Notes under the pieces: generated by a model
What the model saw: only the letters and a program-made list of their open reading frames with translations
What the model was told of the DNA's origin: nothing
Databases searched by the model: none
Part shown: positions 28,782-37,397 of the stretch, piece by piece
Layout of the letters: every line of letters starts with the position of its first letter
How positions within the stretch are numbered: the first letter of the stretch is position 1
Assembly: GCF_001428305.1 (NCBI RefSeq)
Contig: NZ_LMRZ01000003.1
Location: forward strand, 62,001 to 126,000
Source of the DNA: Janibacter sp. Soil728
Lineage (GTDB): Bacteria > Actinomycetota > Actinomycetes > Actinomycetales > Dermatophilaceae
Length of the DNA stretch: 64,000 nucleotides
Direction: 5' to 3'
Position numbers and translations under genes: made by a program

Positions 28782-30662
28782 GTGCGTCGATCTCATAACC
28801 CCTCCCGCCTCACAGCGACTGCGGCCGCAAGCCTCACCCTCGTCCTGAGCGCTGCCGGCCTTGCCGGAGCCACCACCCAGGGCGAGGCTGCTCCCCCTTC
28901 GCCCGCTCACCAAGCCTCCGCGGCTCTCACCGTCGCCGACCCGCCTGGCGCATGCGCGGCCATGACGGGGCAGACGGTGCGCAAGCAGCTCATCGGAACG
29001 CCGAAGATGCAGCGCGAGGACGCCACGATCACGACCGCCGAGCTCGTCGAGGCGAGCGATGCTCGCACTACGCCGGACGGCTCCGCCGTGGAGCCCGGGG
29101 CCACCTCGTCCGTCGTGGCACCCGCCAAGCCCCAGTTCTGCCAGGTCACCGGGACGATCGCCGCGTCGACGAAGGGGGCACAGCCGATCACCTTCCAGGT
29201 GAATCTGCCGACGGAGTGGAACGGTTCGGCGGCCCAGTTCGGCGGCGGTGGGTTCAACGGCTCGCTCATCGACGCCACCGGATACATCTCGATCGACACC
29301 AACGCGGGCAGCACGAGGACGCCGTTGATGCGTGGCTACGCCACACTCAGCACCGATTCGGGCCACCTGACGAGCAAGAGTCCTCGGGCCACCTCGTCGG
29401 ATCCCGTCGAGCGTGCCGGCGCCCGCTTCGACTTCGCGCTCAACGACGAGATGTGGCGCAACTTCTCCACCGACGCCTACCGCAAGGTCAAGGACGTGGG
29501 CGACCAGGTCACCCGCCGCTACTACCAGCGACCGCCGCGCACGTGGCTGTGGTTCGGTGGCTCCGAGGGTGGCCGTGAGGGTCTGCTCATGGCCCAGCAG
29601 CACCCCAAGGAGTTCGACGGAATCTTCGTCCGCAACCCCGTCATCGGGTGGGCCGGACTCTTCAGCAACTTCATCAACACGCTCCACGCCGTGGAGCGAG
29701 ACGACAAGGCGGGCGCCTTCACGAGCACGGACATCGCCTTGCTCGCCCGCACCTCTGCGGCCGCCTGCGACAGCCGGGACGGCTCCCCCGACGGCGTGCT
29801 CAGTGACTATCAGTCCTGTCAGGAGCCGGTACGCGCTGCCGTCGACCGTCTCGAGTGTCAGGACGGCCCCCAGCCGGGCACCTGCCTCACCAAAGCACAG
29901 CTGCGGGTCGTCGACGCCGTGTACGAGCCCTACAAGCTCGGCTACACCCTCCCCAGCGGTCTGAGCAGCTATCCCGGATTCTTCTTCGGCGGTGAGGAGT
30001 GGTCGCTCAAGGACAAGATCGGCACCGACCCGTCGATCGACTACGGCGAGGCCGGCTACCCGAACTACCTCTACTACGGCGCCGGTGCCGCCAAGTTCGT
30101 CTTCGCCCAGGACCCCGACGTCGATCCGCTCACCGTCGACCCGCAGCAGATGCAGGACCGGCTGAGTCAGATCTCGCGCGACATGGACACCGTCGAGCCG
30201 GACCTGTCAGCCTTCCGCAACCACGGCGGCAAGCTCATCGTCCTCGAGTGCACCAACGACTACGCCCAGTCAGCCCGGATGGGGATGGACTACCACGGCT
30301 CGATGACGGCGACGATGGGCCCCGTCGACGACTTCTTCAAGCTCTACGTCTCCCCCGGCACCGACCACGGGTGCGGTGGCTCGATCAACCCGTCGACCCT
30401 CGACGAGGACGGCCTCACCCCCGGTGGGGTCCAGACCAACGCCGGGACCACGCATGGTGTCCCGCGCAATGTGGACTGGGCCACCGTCCTCGAGGACTGG
30501 ACGGCTGGCACGGCACCAGGGCACTCGGTCACCGCGACCGCCAACGACCCGGCGGCTCCCTTCGCCGCTCTGGCCAGCAAGCCGGTGTGCGCCTACCCGG
30601 CCCACCCCCAGCTCACCGGCAGTGACCCGACCCGGTCGGACAGCTACAGCTGCGTCGAGTAG
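28782..30662 (+). CDS. Secreted tannase/feruloyl esterase family hydrolase
   Basis: 626 aa, alpha/beta hydrolase acting on ester bonds of phenolic compounds. The GTG at 28782 has AGGAG six bases upstream and begins a signal peptide (basic start, then AAASLTLVLSAAGLAGA). The mature part matches the tannase family: a ruler-like start (CAAMTGQTV), the nucleophile motif GGSEGGREG near residue 260, CxxxDGxxDG-like calcium loop (CDSRDGSPDGV), paired cysteines, and the late GTDHGCGG with the catalytic His. The exact substrate cannot be told; it need not be tannin. It stands alone between the dehalogenase and a strong hairpin. Confidence 0.87.
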   Translation: MRRSHNPSRLTATAAASLTLVLSAAGLAGATTQGEAAPPSPAHQASAALTVADPPGACAAMTGQTVRKQLIGTPKMQREDATITTAELVEASDARTTPDGSAVEPGATSSVVAPAKPQFCQVTGTIAASTKGAQPITFQVNLPTEWNGSAAQFGGGGFNGSLIDATGYISIDTNAGSTRTPLMRGYATLSTDSGHLTSKSPRATSSDPVERAGARFDFALNDEMWRNFSTDAYRKVKDVGDQVTRRYYQRPPRTWLWFGGSEGGREGLLMAQQHPKEFDGIFVRNPVIGWAGLFSNFINTLHAVERDDKAGAFTSTDIALLARTSAAACDSRDGSPDGVLSDYQSCQEPVRAAVDRLECQDGPQPGTCLTKAQLRVVDAVYEPYKLGYTLPSGLSSYPGFFFGGEEWSLKDKIGTDPSIDYGEAGYPNYLYYGAGAAKFVFAQDPDVDPLTVDPQQMQDRLSQISRDMDTVEPDLSAFRNHGGKLIVLECTNDYAQSARMGMDYHGSMTATMGPVDDFFKLYVSPGTDHGCGGSINPSTLDEDGLTPGGVQTNAGTTHGVPRNVDWATVLEDWTAGTAPGHSVTATANDPAAPFAALASKPVCAYPAHPQLTGSDPTRSDSYSCVE

Positions 30663-30694
30663 CCGGACGCGTCCAGGTCACCACCTCGTCCGAA

Positions 30695-30735
30695 GGGAGC
30701 GCCGACACCATCCGAACGGATGAGTCGGCGCTCCC
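30695..30735 (+). terminator. Strong hairpin terminator after the hydrolase gene
   Basis: A perfect 12-bp stem, GGGAGCGCCGAC paired with GTCGGCGCTCCC, with a 17-nt loop, 32 bases after the stop. There is no T run, typical for high-GC actinobacterial terminators. Confidence 0.7.
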
Positions 30736-30746
30736 TCCCTTCGGCC

Positions 30747-30752
30747 TAGTCT
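30747..30752 (+). promoter_or_regulatory. -10 box (TAGTCT) of the thermonuclease gene
   Basis: TAGTCT lies 33 nt before the ATG at 30786, which has GAGGGG as ribosome site. Confidence 0.4.
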
Positions 30753-30785
30753 CTGGCTCACCAGGACAGCAAGCGAGGGGACGTC

Positions 30786-31766
30786 ATGATCAGGTCAACG
30801 CGTGCGGGGTCGACCCAGGTGCGAAGGGGGCCACGCGGGACGGTCATGGCCGCCGGCATCCTTGCCCTCGTGCTGACGGGGTGCACCCCCGGGGACGCAT
30901 CAGGCGGGGACTCTGCTCCTTCCGCGGTCGCCAGCGACGCGGCCGAGGCCGTATCCGATCTAGCCGCCGCAGAAACGGCGACGCCCACCTCTGACAGCAC
31001 GTCGAAGCAGTCCCCCTCCGCGTCGACGAGCTCGTCACAGAGCACGGCGAAGAAGGCCGCTGCAGGGTCGGGGCAGGCGTCGACCCGTCGTCTCTACCGC
31101 GTCACGCGAGTCGTCGACGGGGACACCGTCCGCGTCGACCTCAACGGTGGCGAGGCGGTCCGGATCATCGGCATCGACGCACCCGAGAGCGTCCACCCCG
31201 ACAAGCCCGTGGAGTGCGGTGGCCTCGCGGCCTCCGAGGCGGCTCGCACGATGCTGAGCGGCAAGCGGGTGGCCCTCGTCTTCGATCCCACCCAGGCTCG
31301 CCGCGACCGCTACGACCGACTGCTGGCGTACGTCGAGATCCCGGGCAAGGGTGACTTCGGCAAGATCATGCTGCAGAAGGGGCACGCGCAGGAGTACACC
31401 TTCGCCGCGCCGTACCAACGTCAGGCCGCCTACCGCGCCGCCGAGCGGCAGGCCCGTTCGTCCGACCTCGGGGTCTGGGGCCAGTGCACTCAGCAGCCCA
31501 CGACCGCCCCCTCCACCGCTCCGGCACCGACGTCTGCGCCGCCGACCACGCCGGCACCCGCGCCGGCACCGGCACCTGCACCTGCCCCTCAGCCGAAGCC
31601 CGTCCCCAAGCCCGCACCGCCGGCCCCGCCCGCGCCTCCGGCCGTCGTGTCACCCGGCCCGGGCTGGACCACCGATGCACTGACGCCCGGCTACACCGGC
31701 TGCCGCCAGGGATATCCCGGCGGCAAGATCAACGGCATCTACTGGTGGAAGCCGATCGCCTGCTGA
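30786..31766 (+). CDS. Secreted thermonuclease (SNase) lipoprotein
   Basis: 326 aa. A signal peptide ends in the lipobox LTGC near residue 33, so the protein is likely lipid-anchored outside. After a Ser/Thr-rich spacer, residues about 100-225 are a staphylococcal-nuclease domain: RVVDGDTVRV, GIDAPES, and RDRYDRLLAYV hold the metal-binding Asp and catalytic Arg/Glu residues. A Pro/Ala-rich linker (about 235-290) leads to a short Cys-flanked ending, GCRQGYPGGKINGIYWW, a repeatable module on actinobacterial nucleases that may bind the wall or DNA. Function: degradation of external nucleic acid. Single gene. Confidence 0.88.
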   Translation: MIRSTRAGSTQVRRGPRGTVMAAGILALVLTGCTPGDASGGDSAPSAVASDAAEAVSDLAAAETATPTSDSTSKQSPSASTSSSQSTAKKAAAGSGQASTRRLYRVTRVVDGDTVRVDLNGGEAVRIIGIDAPESVHPDKPVECGGLAASEAARTMLSGKRVALVFDPTQARRDRYDRLLAYVEIPGKGDFGKIMLQKGHAQEYTFAAPYQRQAAYRAAERQARSSDLGVWGQCTQQPTTAPSTAPAPTSAPPTTPAPAPAPAPAPAPQPKPVPKPAPPAPPAPPAVVSPGPGWTTDALTPGYTGCRQGYPGGKINGIYWWKPIAC

Positions 31767-31935
31767 CAGCCAAGGGATCCTGCGGCCCACACGCGGCCCG
31801 TCTGCACCGTGCAGCAGGCGTGGGCTGGTCCGAAGGGCGCGACGACAGAAGAGCTGGTACGGGTGGCCGAAACCCACCGCGCCATCGACGTGTGGGCCAC
31901 GGTGCAGGTGCACACGCGGGTGGCCGCCGACGTCC
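31767..31935. other. Degenerate intergenic segment
   Basis: A short coherent plus-strand frame starting at the GTG at 31809 (about 58 codons, reading EELVRVAETHRAIDVWATVQVH) has no known match. It looks like debris beside the remnant that follows. Confidence 0.35.
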
Positions 31936-32085
31936 TCACCGCCGCGCCCCCTCGTAGTCGCGTTCTTGGGTGTGGACCCTGGTGATCGTGCCGGTCACCT
32001 GAGCAGCCTCAGAGTTCCACCCCACCTGGTCACCGACGTTGTACCACCGCGTCAGGCGCGGTAGGCCGATGGGTGGCCCTGCCGG
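31936..32085 (-). pseudogene. Remnant of a DUF2945 (hypervirulence-associated Tudor-like) gene
   Basis: The minus strand reads YNVGDQVGWNSEAAQVTGTITRVH followed by a stop soon after DYEGARR. That is the first half of the small DUF2945 protein (usually about 70 aa); the second half (the RASKDEPQY region) is missing. No start codon lies close upstream in frame except an ATG at 32115 inside the 3' end of the neighbouring lipoprotein gene. Identification is from memory of the family pattern. Confidence 0.4.
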
Positions 32086-32086
32086 A

Positions 32087-33169
32087 TCACCAATAGGCCT
32101 TTTCCTTGGCGTCATACGTGACGTAGACGACGGTGCCGTCGTAGATCCACGTAAGTGCCCACTTAGCCCCATTGGCAGATGTCCACGACCCCTCTCCTTC
32201 ATCTTCCTTCGACACCCTATTTCGAAGCGAGGCTGGCAAGCCCAAGGCGGTCATGAAGCACTCCTGGGCTACGTATGCGGCATAAACCAAGTCATCACTG
32301 TCACTCTGCGGCCGCGGTTCCTTCAGGAGGAGAAGTTCATAGACCAGCGGATAGCCGTCCTCCACCTCGAGGAACTCATAGTCGACCTTCGGACACGCCG
32401 TGATGGCGCTCTTGAATGCCGCAGTGTGGAGGGCGCCGGCAGCTTGTGTGGGGGAACTGGTCGATTCTTCGGGCTCATCGTCCAGCGACCAGTCGTCCGC
32501 CTCGGTGGTCTCTTCAGGCTCAGTGTCTGAGCTGGTCGATTCTTCGGGCTCATCGTCCAGCGACCAGACGTCCGTCTCAGTGGTCTGTTCAGGCTCAGTG
32601 TCGACGGACCCGTCGCTTAGATCGGTCGGGCCGGCGTCGGCAGACTCCGGCTCTGATGCTTCAACGCCGGCCGCTCCGATTGGACAGAAGGTCTGCTCGA
32701 GGTACGTCGTCATGGTCGCGGCCTCGGAATCGGTCGCCCCGGTCGAAATCGCCTCGCTTCGACTGTCATCCCAAGTCTTCTCACCAGATGCGACATCGAC
32801 ACACTCGAGATAGACCGAGTAAGCAAATGTGGCTTGTTCCTCAGTCGTTGCCGGCCGGGAACGCCACATATACCCAGTCTCACGGCCTACTACAGCAACT
32901 GCTCGAACATCGGCCGCGGTGTAACCAGCCTCCTCAAGGGCCAAGGACACCGTCCCGTCGTCGCCATCATCGATTCCATCCTCGGGGACGTCGTCGAATT
33001 CATTCTCTGGCGGCGAGTAAGTCGGACGATCAGTCTCGACTGAAGTGTTCGGGTTGGTGTCCTCTCCAGCGCAATCGGAGAGCGAAAGAGCCATGACACA
33101 AATAACGGCAGCGGCAAAAATCCGACCGCCCAATAGTGTTCCATGCCCATTAAGACGGCTCGCGTTCAT
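32087..33169 (-). CDS. Acidic lipoprotein with a 25-residue tandem repeat
   Basis: About 360 aa. The N-terminus (ATG at 33169; 33193 is an alternative) carries a hydrophobic stretch FAAAVICVMALSLSDC that ends in a lipobox-like LSDC. Two folded segments, about 65-150 and 250-350, look alike in style: AYSVYLECVDVASG and AYVAQECFMTALG may be duplicated copies of one domain. Between them is a Glu/Asp/Ser/Thr linker with two near-identical 25-aa repeats (TEP...WSLDDEPEEST). Family unknown to me. Probably a surface lipoprotein with two small domains; single gene. Confidence 0.65.
   Translation of the reverse strand: MNASRLNGHGTLLGGRIFAAAVICVMALSLSDCAGEDTNPNTSVETDRPTYSPPENEFDDVPEDGIDDGDDGTVSLALEEAGYTAADVRAVAVVGRETGYMWRSRPATTEEQATFAYSVYLECVDVASGEKTWDDSRSEAISTGATDSEAATMTTYLEQTFCPIGAAGVEASEPESADAGPTDLSDGSVDTEPEQTTETDVWSLDDEPEESTSSDTEPEETTEADDWSLDDEPEESTSSPTQAAGALHTAAFKSAITACPKVDYEFLEVEDGYPLVYELLLLKEPRPQSDSDDLVYAAYVAQECFMTALGLPASLRNRVSKEDEGEGSWTSANGAKWALTWIYDGTVVYVTYDAKEKAYW
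32457..32606. repeat. 75-bp tandem repeat, two copies, inside the lipoprotein gene
   Basis: The unit starting CTGGTCGATTCTTCGGGCTC occurs at 32457 and again at 32532 with few differences, encoding the 25-residue WSLDDEPEEST repeat. In-frame, so copy-number change would alter linker length only. Confidence 0.8.
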
Positions 33170-33354
33170 GGGCGAATCATATGCGGCGGACACCCCTCCA
33201 GCCAGAAGGGCTGGTCAACGACCTGGACCGAGAGAATGGGGTCACGTGACGCGGTGCAGGCCCGACCCCTTGTGCGCGGCGACGTGGTCGGTCTTGTCGC
33301 TCTTGATCTGATACGGCGGGTCGTCCTGCCTGGCTCGGTGCATGAGTTCACGTC

Positions 33355-34055
33355 ATGTCCCAACGACGCTCGCTCGACGCCTACCCCCGCCCCGGCGTGA
33401 CCGTCGATCTGGCGATCCTCACCGTCACGGCCGCAGGCACCGACGAGGCCGCGCTGCGTGTACTCGTCCAAGAGCGGGAGGACCCGGACGGCCAGGTGCT
33501 GCCCGGGCGCTTCCTGCGGGAGCGACGCACCGTCGTCGACACCGTGCAGGAGGTCTTCGAGCAGAAGGTGGGAGTGAACCCGAGTGAGGTCACTCCCCAC
33601 GCCTGCTTCCCCTCTTCGACGCCCCCGACCGCGATGACCGGACCTGGGCGATCTCCGTCGCGCACTCCGTGTCGATGCCCGAGCGTGAGCTCGACGGCGC
33701 GAAGGGAGAGCTCATCGCCGTGACCGCGGATGGCCGGCTCGTGGACGGTGGGGCGATGCTGTGGGACCACGACGAGATCGTGGCCGCGGCGGTGGCGTCG
33801 CTACGGGAACGGTACGAGTTCAGGTACCGCTACTCGGACACTGCGCCCGATCCGGACAGGTTCCTGGAGGAGCCCTTCACGCTGCACCAGCTGCGCAAGA
33901 TGCACGAGGCGGTGATCGGCGAGGAACTGCACAAGGACACCTTCGCGCGGCGAATGAAGCCTCAGCTGAAGCCTGTCGTACGGCGTGGTGAGGTGGTGAG
34001 GTCGTCTGCCACGCGAGGGCGGCCGGCGGCGTTGTGTTGGCGGGTTGGGACGTGA
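33355..34055 (+). pseudogene. NrtR-like NUDIX/winged-helix regulator, single frameshift
   Basis: The first frame gives a NUDIX fold (VDLAILTV..., VLPGRFLRERRTVVDTVQEVF, KVGV) lacking the full catalytic NUDIX box, as in NrtR-type ADP-ribose sensors. After VTP the frame runs out; the protein continues one frame over as RLLPLFDAPDRDDRTWAISV, SMPERELDGAKGELIAV and the winged-helix region LEEPFTLHQLRKMHEAV...KDTFARRM...RGRPAALCWR. Adding one C to the CCCC run at 33595-33598 makes them one 233-aa protein, the usual size. NrtR relatives repress NAD-salvage or sugar genes; no target gene is adjacent. Loss or sequence error, as with the type ISP gene. Confidence 0.8.
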
Positions 34056-34104
34056 CCGTGACTGGGTTTGCCCTGCTCAGGGCCCGACGGCCAGCACTTC
34101 GGGG

Positions 34105-34110
34105 CAGACT
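34105..34110 (+). promoter_or_regulatory. Leaderless promoter -10-like box (CAGACT)
   Basis: CAGACT lies 6 nt before the ATG at 34117, which has no ribosome site. Confidence 0.4.
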
Positions 34111-34116
34111 GGCGCC

Positions 34117-34851
34117 ATGGGGATGACCACACGCAGTGCCCGCCTGCTGAGCGCTGCCATACTCGCCACTTCCCTTGCCGGCTGCGGCAAGCCCACTGCC
34201 GCCGAGGTCTTCGAGGACAACCGCGACGCCGCCGCTCAGACGCAGCAGCAGATCGAGACAGACCTACAGCCACTGGATGAGGTCGGTGAACGGGTCGGGG
34301 CCTCGGTCCTCGACAGCTGTGAGACCGGCGACCGCAACTGGGTGAGCGACGCGGGGTTCGATGTTCGCTGCGAGGTCCTCATCAAGCGGGCCTATGTCCT
34401 TCCGGCCGGGGACTTCCGCGACGCGGCAGACACCGTGAACCGGGCGGCGACCTCCTCGGACTGCGCGGTGGAGGATACCGAAGCAGAGAAGACCCTCACC
34501 AACGAATGGGACAAGCTGAAGGGGACTGAAGACCCCTACAAGGGCCCGTACCGTCCGGACGATCTACCGAGCTATCCGCTCGGCTGCTCCACGGACGACA
34601 CCCGATCAGCGCCGGACACGCTCTCGACGACTCCGCGCCTTGAGGCACGTGCCTGGGCCACCGTCCCCGTCGAAAAGGGGGCGCTCCCGCTGCTCGATTG
34701 GAAGCTCCGCGAAGAATGCACCTCGACGCCCGACAGCCCGTGCCGGTGGAGCGGTGACACCGCCGAGGATGTGCTCAAGTCACAGCCCGAGCACGGCTGG
34801 CTGGTCTTCGTCTGGGCCCGCGCCGACTACGCCCTGACCGGCGCCGACTGA
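34117..34851 (+). CDS. Lipoprotein of unknown function
   Basis: 244 aa. The first 24 residues are a lipoprotein signal (MTTRSARLLSAAILATSLAGC). The mature part is acidic, with scattered cysteines (DSCETGD, VRCEV, SSDCAVED, LGCSTDD, EECTSTPDSPC) that could form disulfides, and ends in HGWLVFVWARADYALTG. No family recognised. The frame is open a further 24 codons upstream, but the signal peptide and the leaderless box fix the start at 34117. Single gene. Confidence 0.7.
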   Translation: MGMTTRSARLLSAAILATSLAGCGKPTAAEVFEDNRDAAAQTQQQIETDLQPLDEVGERVGASVLDSCETGDRNWVSDAGFDVRCEVLIKRAYVLPAGDFRDAADTVNRAATSSDCAVEDTEAEKTLTNEWDKLKGTEDPYKGPYRPDDLPSYPLGCSTDDTRSAPDTLSTTPRLEARAWATVPVEKGALPLLDWKLREECTSTPDSPCRWSGDTAEDVLKSQPEHGWLVFVWARADYALTGAD

Positions 34852-34921
34852 AGGCCGCCGGCGCCTAGGTCGGGCCGGCACAGGAGCTCCACGACACGAG
34901 ATCAAGGGTGCGCCACTGCAA

Positions 34922-35818
34922 TCACCCGGCCAGGCCCAGCCGGCCGACCACCTCGACGACACGCGCCCGCTGGTCGTCGTCGAGCCCCTGGATCGGCAGC
35001 GGCAGGCAGCGCGGCACCACCAGGCCGAGGTGCTCGGCGATCGCCGCGACGACGCGCAGGCTCCCTCCGTACTCGGCGAAGAGGTCCCACAACGGCGCCA
35101 ACCGGTCCGACGCTGCGAGGGCGTCGGAGGTCCTCCCTTCGCCCACTGCACGGGTGATCGCGAGAGCCGGTTGCGGGAGGATGCCGCCGATGACGGAGTA
35201 CCAGACGTCGCACCCTGCGACGAGACCCGCCGCAGCCATCCCGTCCCCCGAGACCCCGATCGTCACGTGCTCGGGGACCACGGCCCGGATCGCGGTCACG
35301 TGCTCCCGGGCCGCGTCCGGGTCGCCGGGCACGCCAGGGATCTTGATCGACGCGATGCCCGGCAGCTCGGCGATGCGGCCGTAGAGATCGGTGGAGAAGC
35401 GGAAGTGCGTCGTCCCCGGGTTGTCGTAGACGACGACCGGCAGGTCGGTGCTCTCGGTGACGGTGCGGAAGAGGCCGTGGACGTCGTCGTCGGTGAGCGG
35501 CTGGTAGCTCATCGGGGCGAGCAGGACCCCCTTCGCCCCCGCTTCCTCGGCACCGGCGACGTGCTCGAGGACGTGCGAGGTGCGCAGCGCCCCCACCCCG
35601 ACGATGACGGGGGTGCTCCCGGCGTGCTCGACGGCGAGCCTGGCGACCCGGGCCCGCTCCCCTGCGGTGAGGTAGGCGTAGGAACCGGTCGAGCCGAGCG
35701 CGGTGATCGAGTCCACCCCGGCTCCGGCGAGGCGCTCGACGAGCCCGACGAAGGCCGACTCGTCCACCGCGTCGTCGACCATCGGGGTCAGGGGGAAGGC
35801 GCTCAGTCCGGTGAACAT
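34922..35818 (-). CDS. DapA-family aldolase/lyase
   Basis: 298-aa TIM-barrel protein of the dihydrodipicolinate synthase / N-acetylneuraminate lyase family. Conserved sites: GSTGSYAYLT (the GTTGE-like pyruvate-carboxylate loop), VVYDNPG with the catalytic Tyr, and SIKIPG with the Schiff-base Lys. Members cleave or form 2-keto-acid aldol adducts; the true dapA normally sits in a lysine cluster, and the diverged GSTGSY loop and lone position suggest a catabolic lyase. The start ATG at 35818 is leaderless; extra upstream codons are noise. Divergent from the aldehyde oxidoreductase genes, with which it may share a control region. Confidence 0.82.
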   Translation of the reverse strand: MFTGLSAFPLTPMVDDAVDESAFVGLVERLAGAGVDSITALGSTGSYAYLTAGERARVARLAVEHAGSTPVIVGVGALRTSHVLEHVAGAEEAGAKGVLLAPMSYQPLTDDDVHGLFRTVTESTDLPVVVYDNPGTTHFRFSTDLYGRIAELPGIASIKIPGVPGDPDAAREHVTAIRAVVPEHVTIGVSGDGMAAAGLVAGCDVWYSVIGGILPQPALAITRAVGEGRTSDALAASDRLAPLWDLFAEYGGSLRVVAAIAEHLGLVVPRCLPLPIQGLDDDQRARVVEVVGRLGLAG

Positions 35819-35824
35819 GGTGGG

Positions 35825-35830
35825 ACGGTA
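35825..35830 (-). promoter_or_regulatory. Leaderless promoter -10 (TACCGT) of the DapA-family gene
   Basis: TACCGT on the minus strand, 6 nt, then ATG at 35818. Confidence 0.5.
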
Positions 35831-35892
35831 CCGGTTGGCAGACGGCCAGACGGGTAGGAGGCAGCACCGGGGACCTCGACCCAAGGACTGCC

Positions 35893-36411
35893 ATGGAAGC
35901 CGACATCACTCTCGTGGTCGACGGTGAGCGCCGGTCGCTCACCGTCGACACCCGCACGAGCCTGCTCGACGCGCTGCGCGACCACCTGGGCGTGACCTCG
36001 CCCAAGAAGGGCTGCGACCACGGTCAGTGCGGTGCCTGCACCGTCCTGCTCGACGGGCGACGGGCCACGACCTGCTTGACCTTCGCCGTCGCCCAGGACG
36101 GCGCGGAGGTCATCACCGCGGTCGGGCTCGTCACCGACGGGGAGCTCCACCCGGTGCAGGAGGCCTTCTGCGAGAACGACGCCTTCCAGTGCGGCTTCTG
36201 CACACCCGGCCAGGTCTGCTCCGTCGTCGGCATGCTCGACGAGCTGCGCGCGGGCCACCCCAGCCACGTCACCGCCGACCTCACCGCCGAGATCGGTACC
36301 GACCCGGCCATCGAGGACGACGAGATCCGCGAGCGGATGAGCGGCAACCTCTGCCGCTGCGGCGCCTACGGCAACATCCTCGCCGCCGTGCGGCAGGTGA
36401 CCTCGTCATGA
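35893..36411 (+). CDS. paoA: Aldehyde oxidoreductase, 2Fe-2S subunit (PaoA/YagT-like)
   Basis: 172 aa small subunit of a xanthine-oxidase-family enzyme. Two [2Fe-2S] sites are visible: the plant-ferredoxin-like CDHGQCGAC...C and the helical CGFCTPGQ...CRC near the C-terminus. E. coli PaoA has a Tat signal; this one has none, so the complex is likely cytoplasmic. AAGGA precedes the start. The stop overlaps the FAD subunit gene (ATGA). Confidence 0.88.
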   Translation: MEADITLVVDGERRSLTVDTRTSLLDALRDHLGVTSPKKGCDHGQCGACTVLLDGRRATTCLTFAVAQDGAEVITAVGLVTDGELHPVQEAFCENDAFQCGFCTPGQVCSVVGMLDELRAGHPSHVTADLTAEIGTDPAIEDDEIRERMSGNLCRCGAYGNILAAVRQVTSS

Positions 36412-37397
36412 GGCCCTTCGACTACCGCCGCGCCGGCGACGTCGACGAGGCGATCGCCCTGATGGGCACCTCCCCCACCGCGCGCTACCTCGGGGGCGGC
36501 ACCAACCTCGTCGACCACATGCGGCTGGGCCTCGAGACGCCCGACCTGCTCGTCGACGTCAGCCGCCTACCCCTGGCCGACATCGAGGACCTGCCCGACG
36601 GCGGGCTGCGCATCGGCGCGGCGGTGCGCAACAGCGACCTCGCAGCCGACCGCCGGGTCCGCGAGCGCTACCCCGCGCTCTCCCGGGCGCTGCTCGCCGG
36701 CGCCTCCGGGCAGCTGCGCAACCTCGCGACCACCGGCGGCAACCTCCTGCAGCGCACCCGCTGCCCCTACTTCCAGGACGTCACGACGCCGTGCAACAAG
36801 CGCGAGCCGGGCAGCGGCTGCTCGGCGATCGAGGGTCACTCCCGCAACCACGCCATCCTCGGCGCCTCGGACGCCTGCGTGGCCGTGCACCCCTCCGACA
36901 TGGCCGTCGGCCTCCTCGCGCTTGATGCCGTCGTGCGCGTCCACGGTCCGGGCGGCGAGCGCACCATCACCATCGACGACCTGCACCGCCTGCCCGGCGA
37001 GCACCCCGAGCGGGACACCGTCCTCGAGCCCGGTGAGCTCATCACCGCCGTCGACCTGCCGCCGACCCCCTTCGCCCGCCGGTCCACCTACCGCAAGGTG
37101 CGCGAGCGGGCCTCCTTCGCCTTCGCCCTCGTCTCCGTGGCCGCCGCCGTGGACCTGCACGAAGGGAGGATCGCCGACGTCCGCATCGCCTGCGGCGGCA
37201 TCGCCCACAAGCCGTGGCGGGCCCGCCGCGCCGAGGAGATGCTGGTCAGCGAGGTGCCCGACGAGGCGCTCTTCGAGCGCGCAGCGCGAGCGGAGCTCGA
37301 CGAGGCACGGGCCTTGCGGGACAACGGGTTCAAGATCCCCCTGCTGAGACACACCATGGTCGCCACCCTCCGCGACCTCACCCTGGAGACGTCATGA
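36408..37397 (+). CDS. paoB: Aldehyde oxidoreductase, FAD and 4Fe-4S subunit (PaoB/YagS-like)
   Basis: 329 aa middle subunit. The FAD-binding signature is YLGGGTNLVDHM plus TTGGNLLQRTRC. The insert CPYF...CNKREPGSGC holds the cysteines of the extra [4Fe-4S] cluster that distinguishes PaoB/HcrB types from plain CoxM. It carries electrons from the 2Fe-2S subunit to FAD. Start and stop both overlap the neighbours by four bases. Confidence 0.88.
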   Translation: MRPFDYRRAGDVDEAIALMGTSPTARYLGGGTNLVDHMRLGLETPDLLVDVSRLPLADIEDLPDGGLRIGAAVRNSDLAADRRVRERYPALSRALLAGASGQLRNLATTGGNLLQRTRCPYFQDVTTPCNKREPGSGCSAIEGHSRNHAILGASDACVAVHPSDMAVGLLALDAVVRVHGPGGERTITIDDLHRLPGEHPERDTVLEPGELITAVDLPPTPFARRSTYRKVRERASFAFALVSVAAAVDLHEGRIADVRIACGGIAHKPWRARRAEEMLVSEVPDEALFERAARAELDEARALRDNGFKIPLLRHTMVATLRDLTLETS

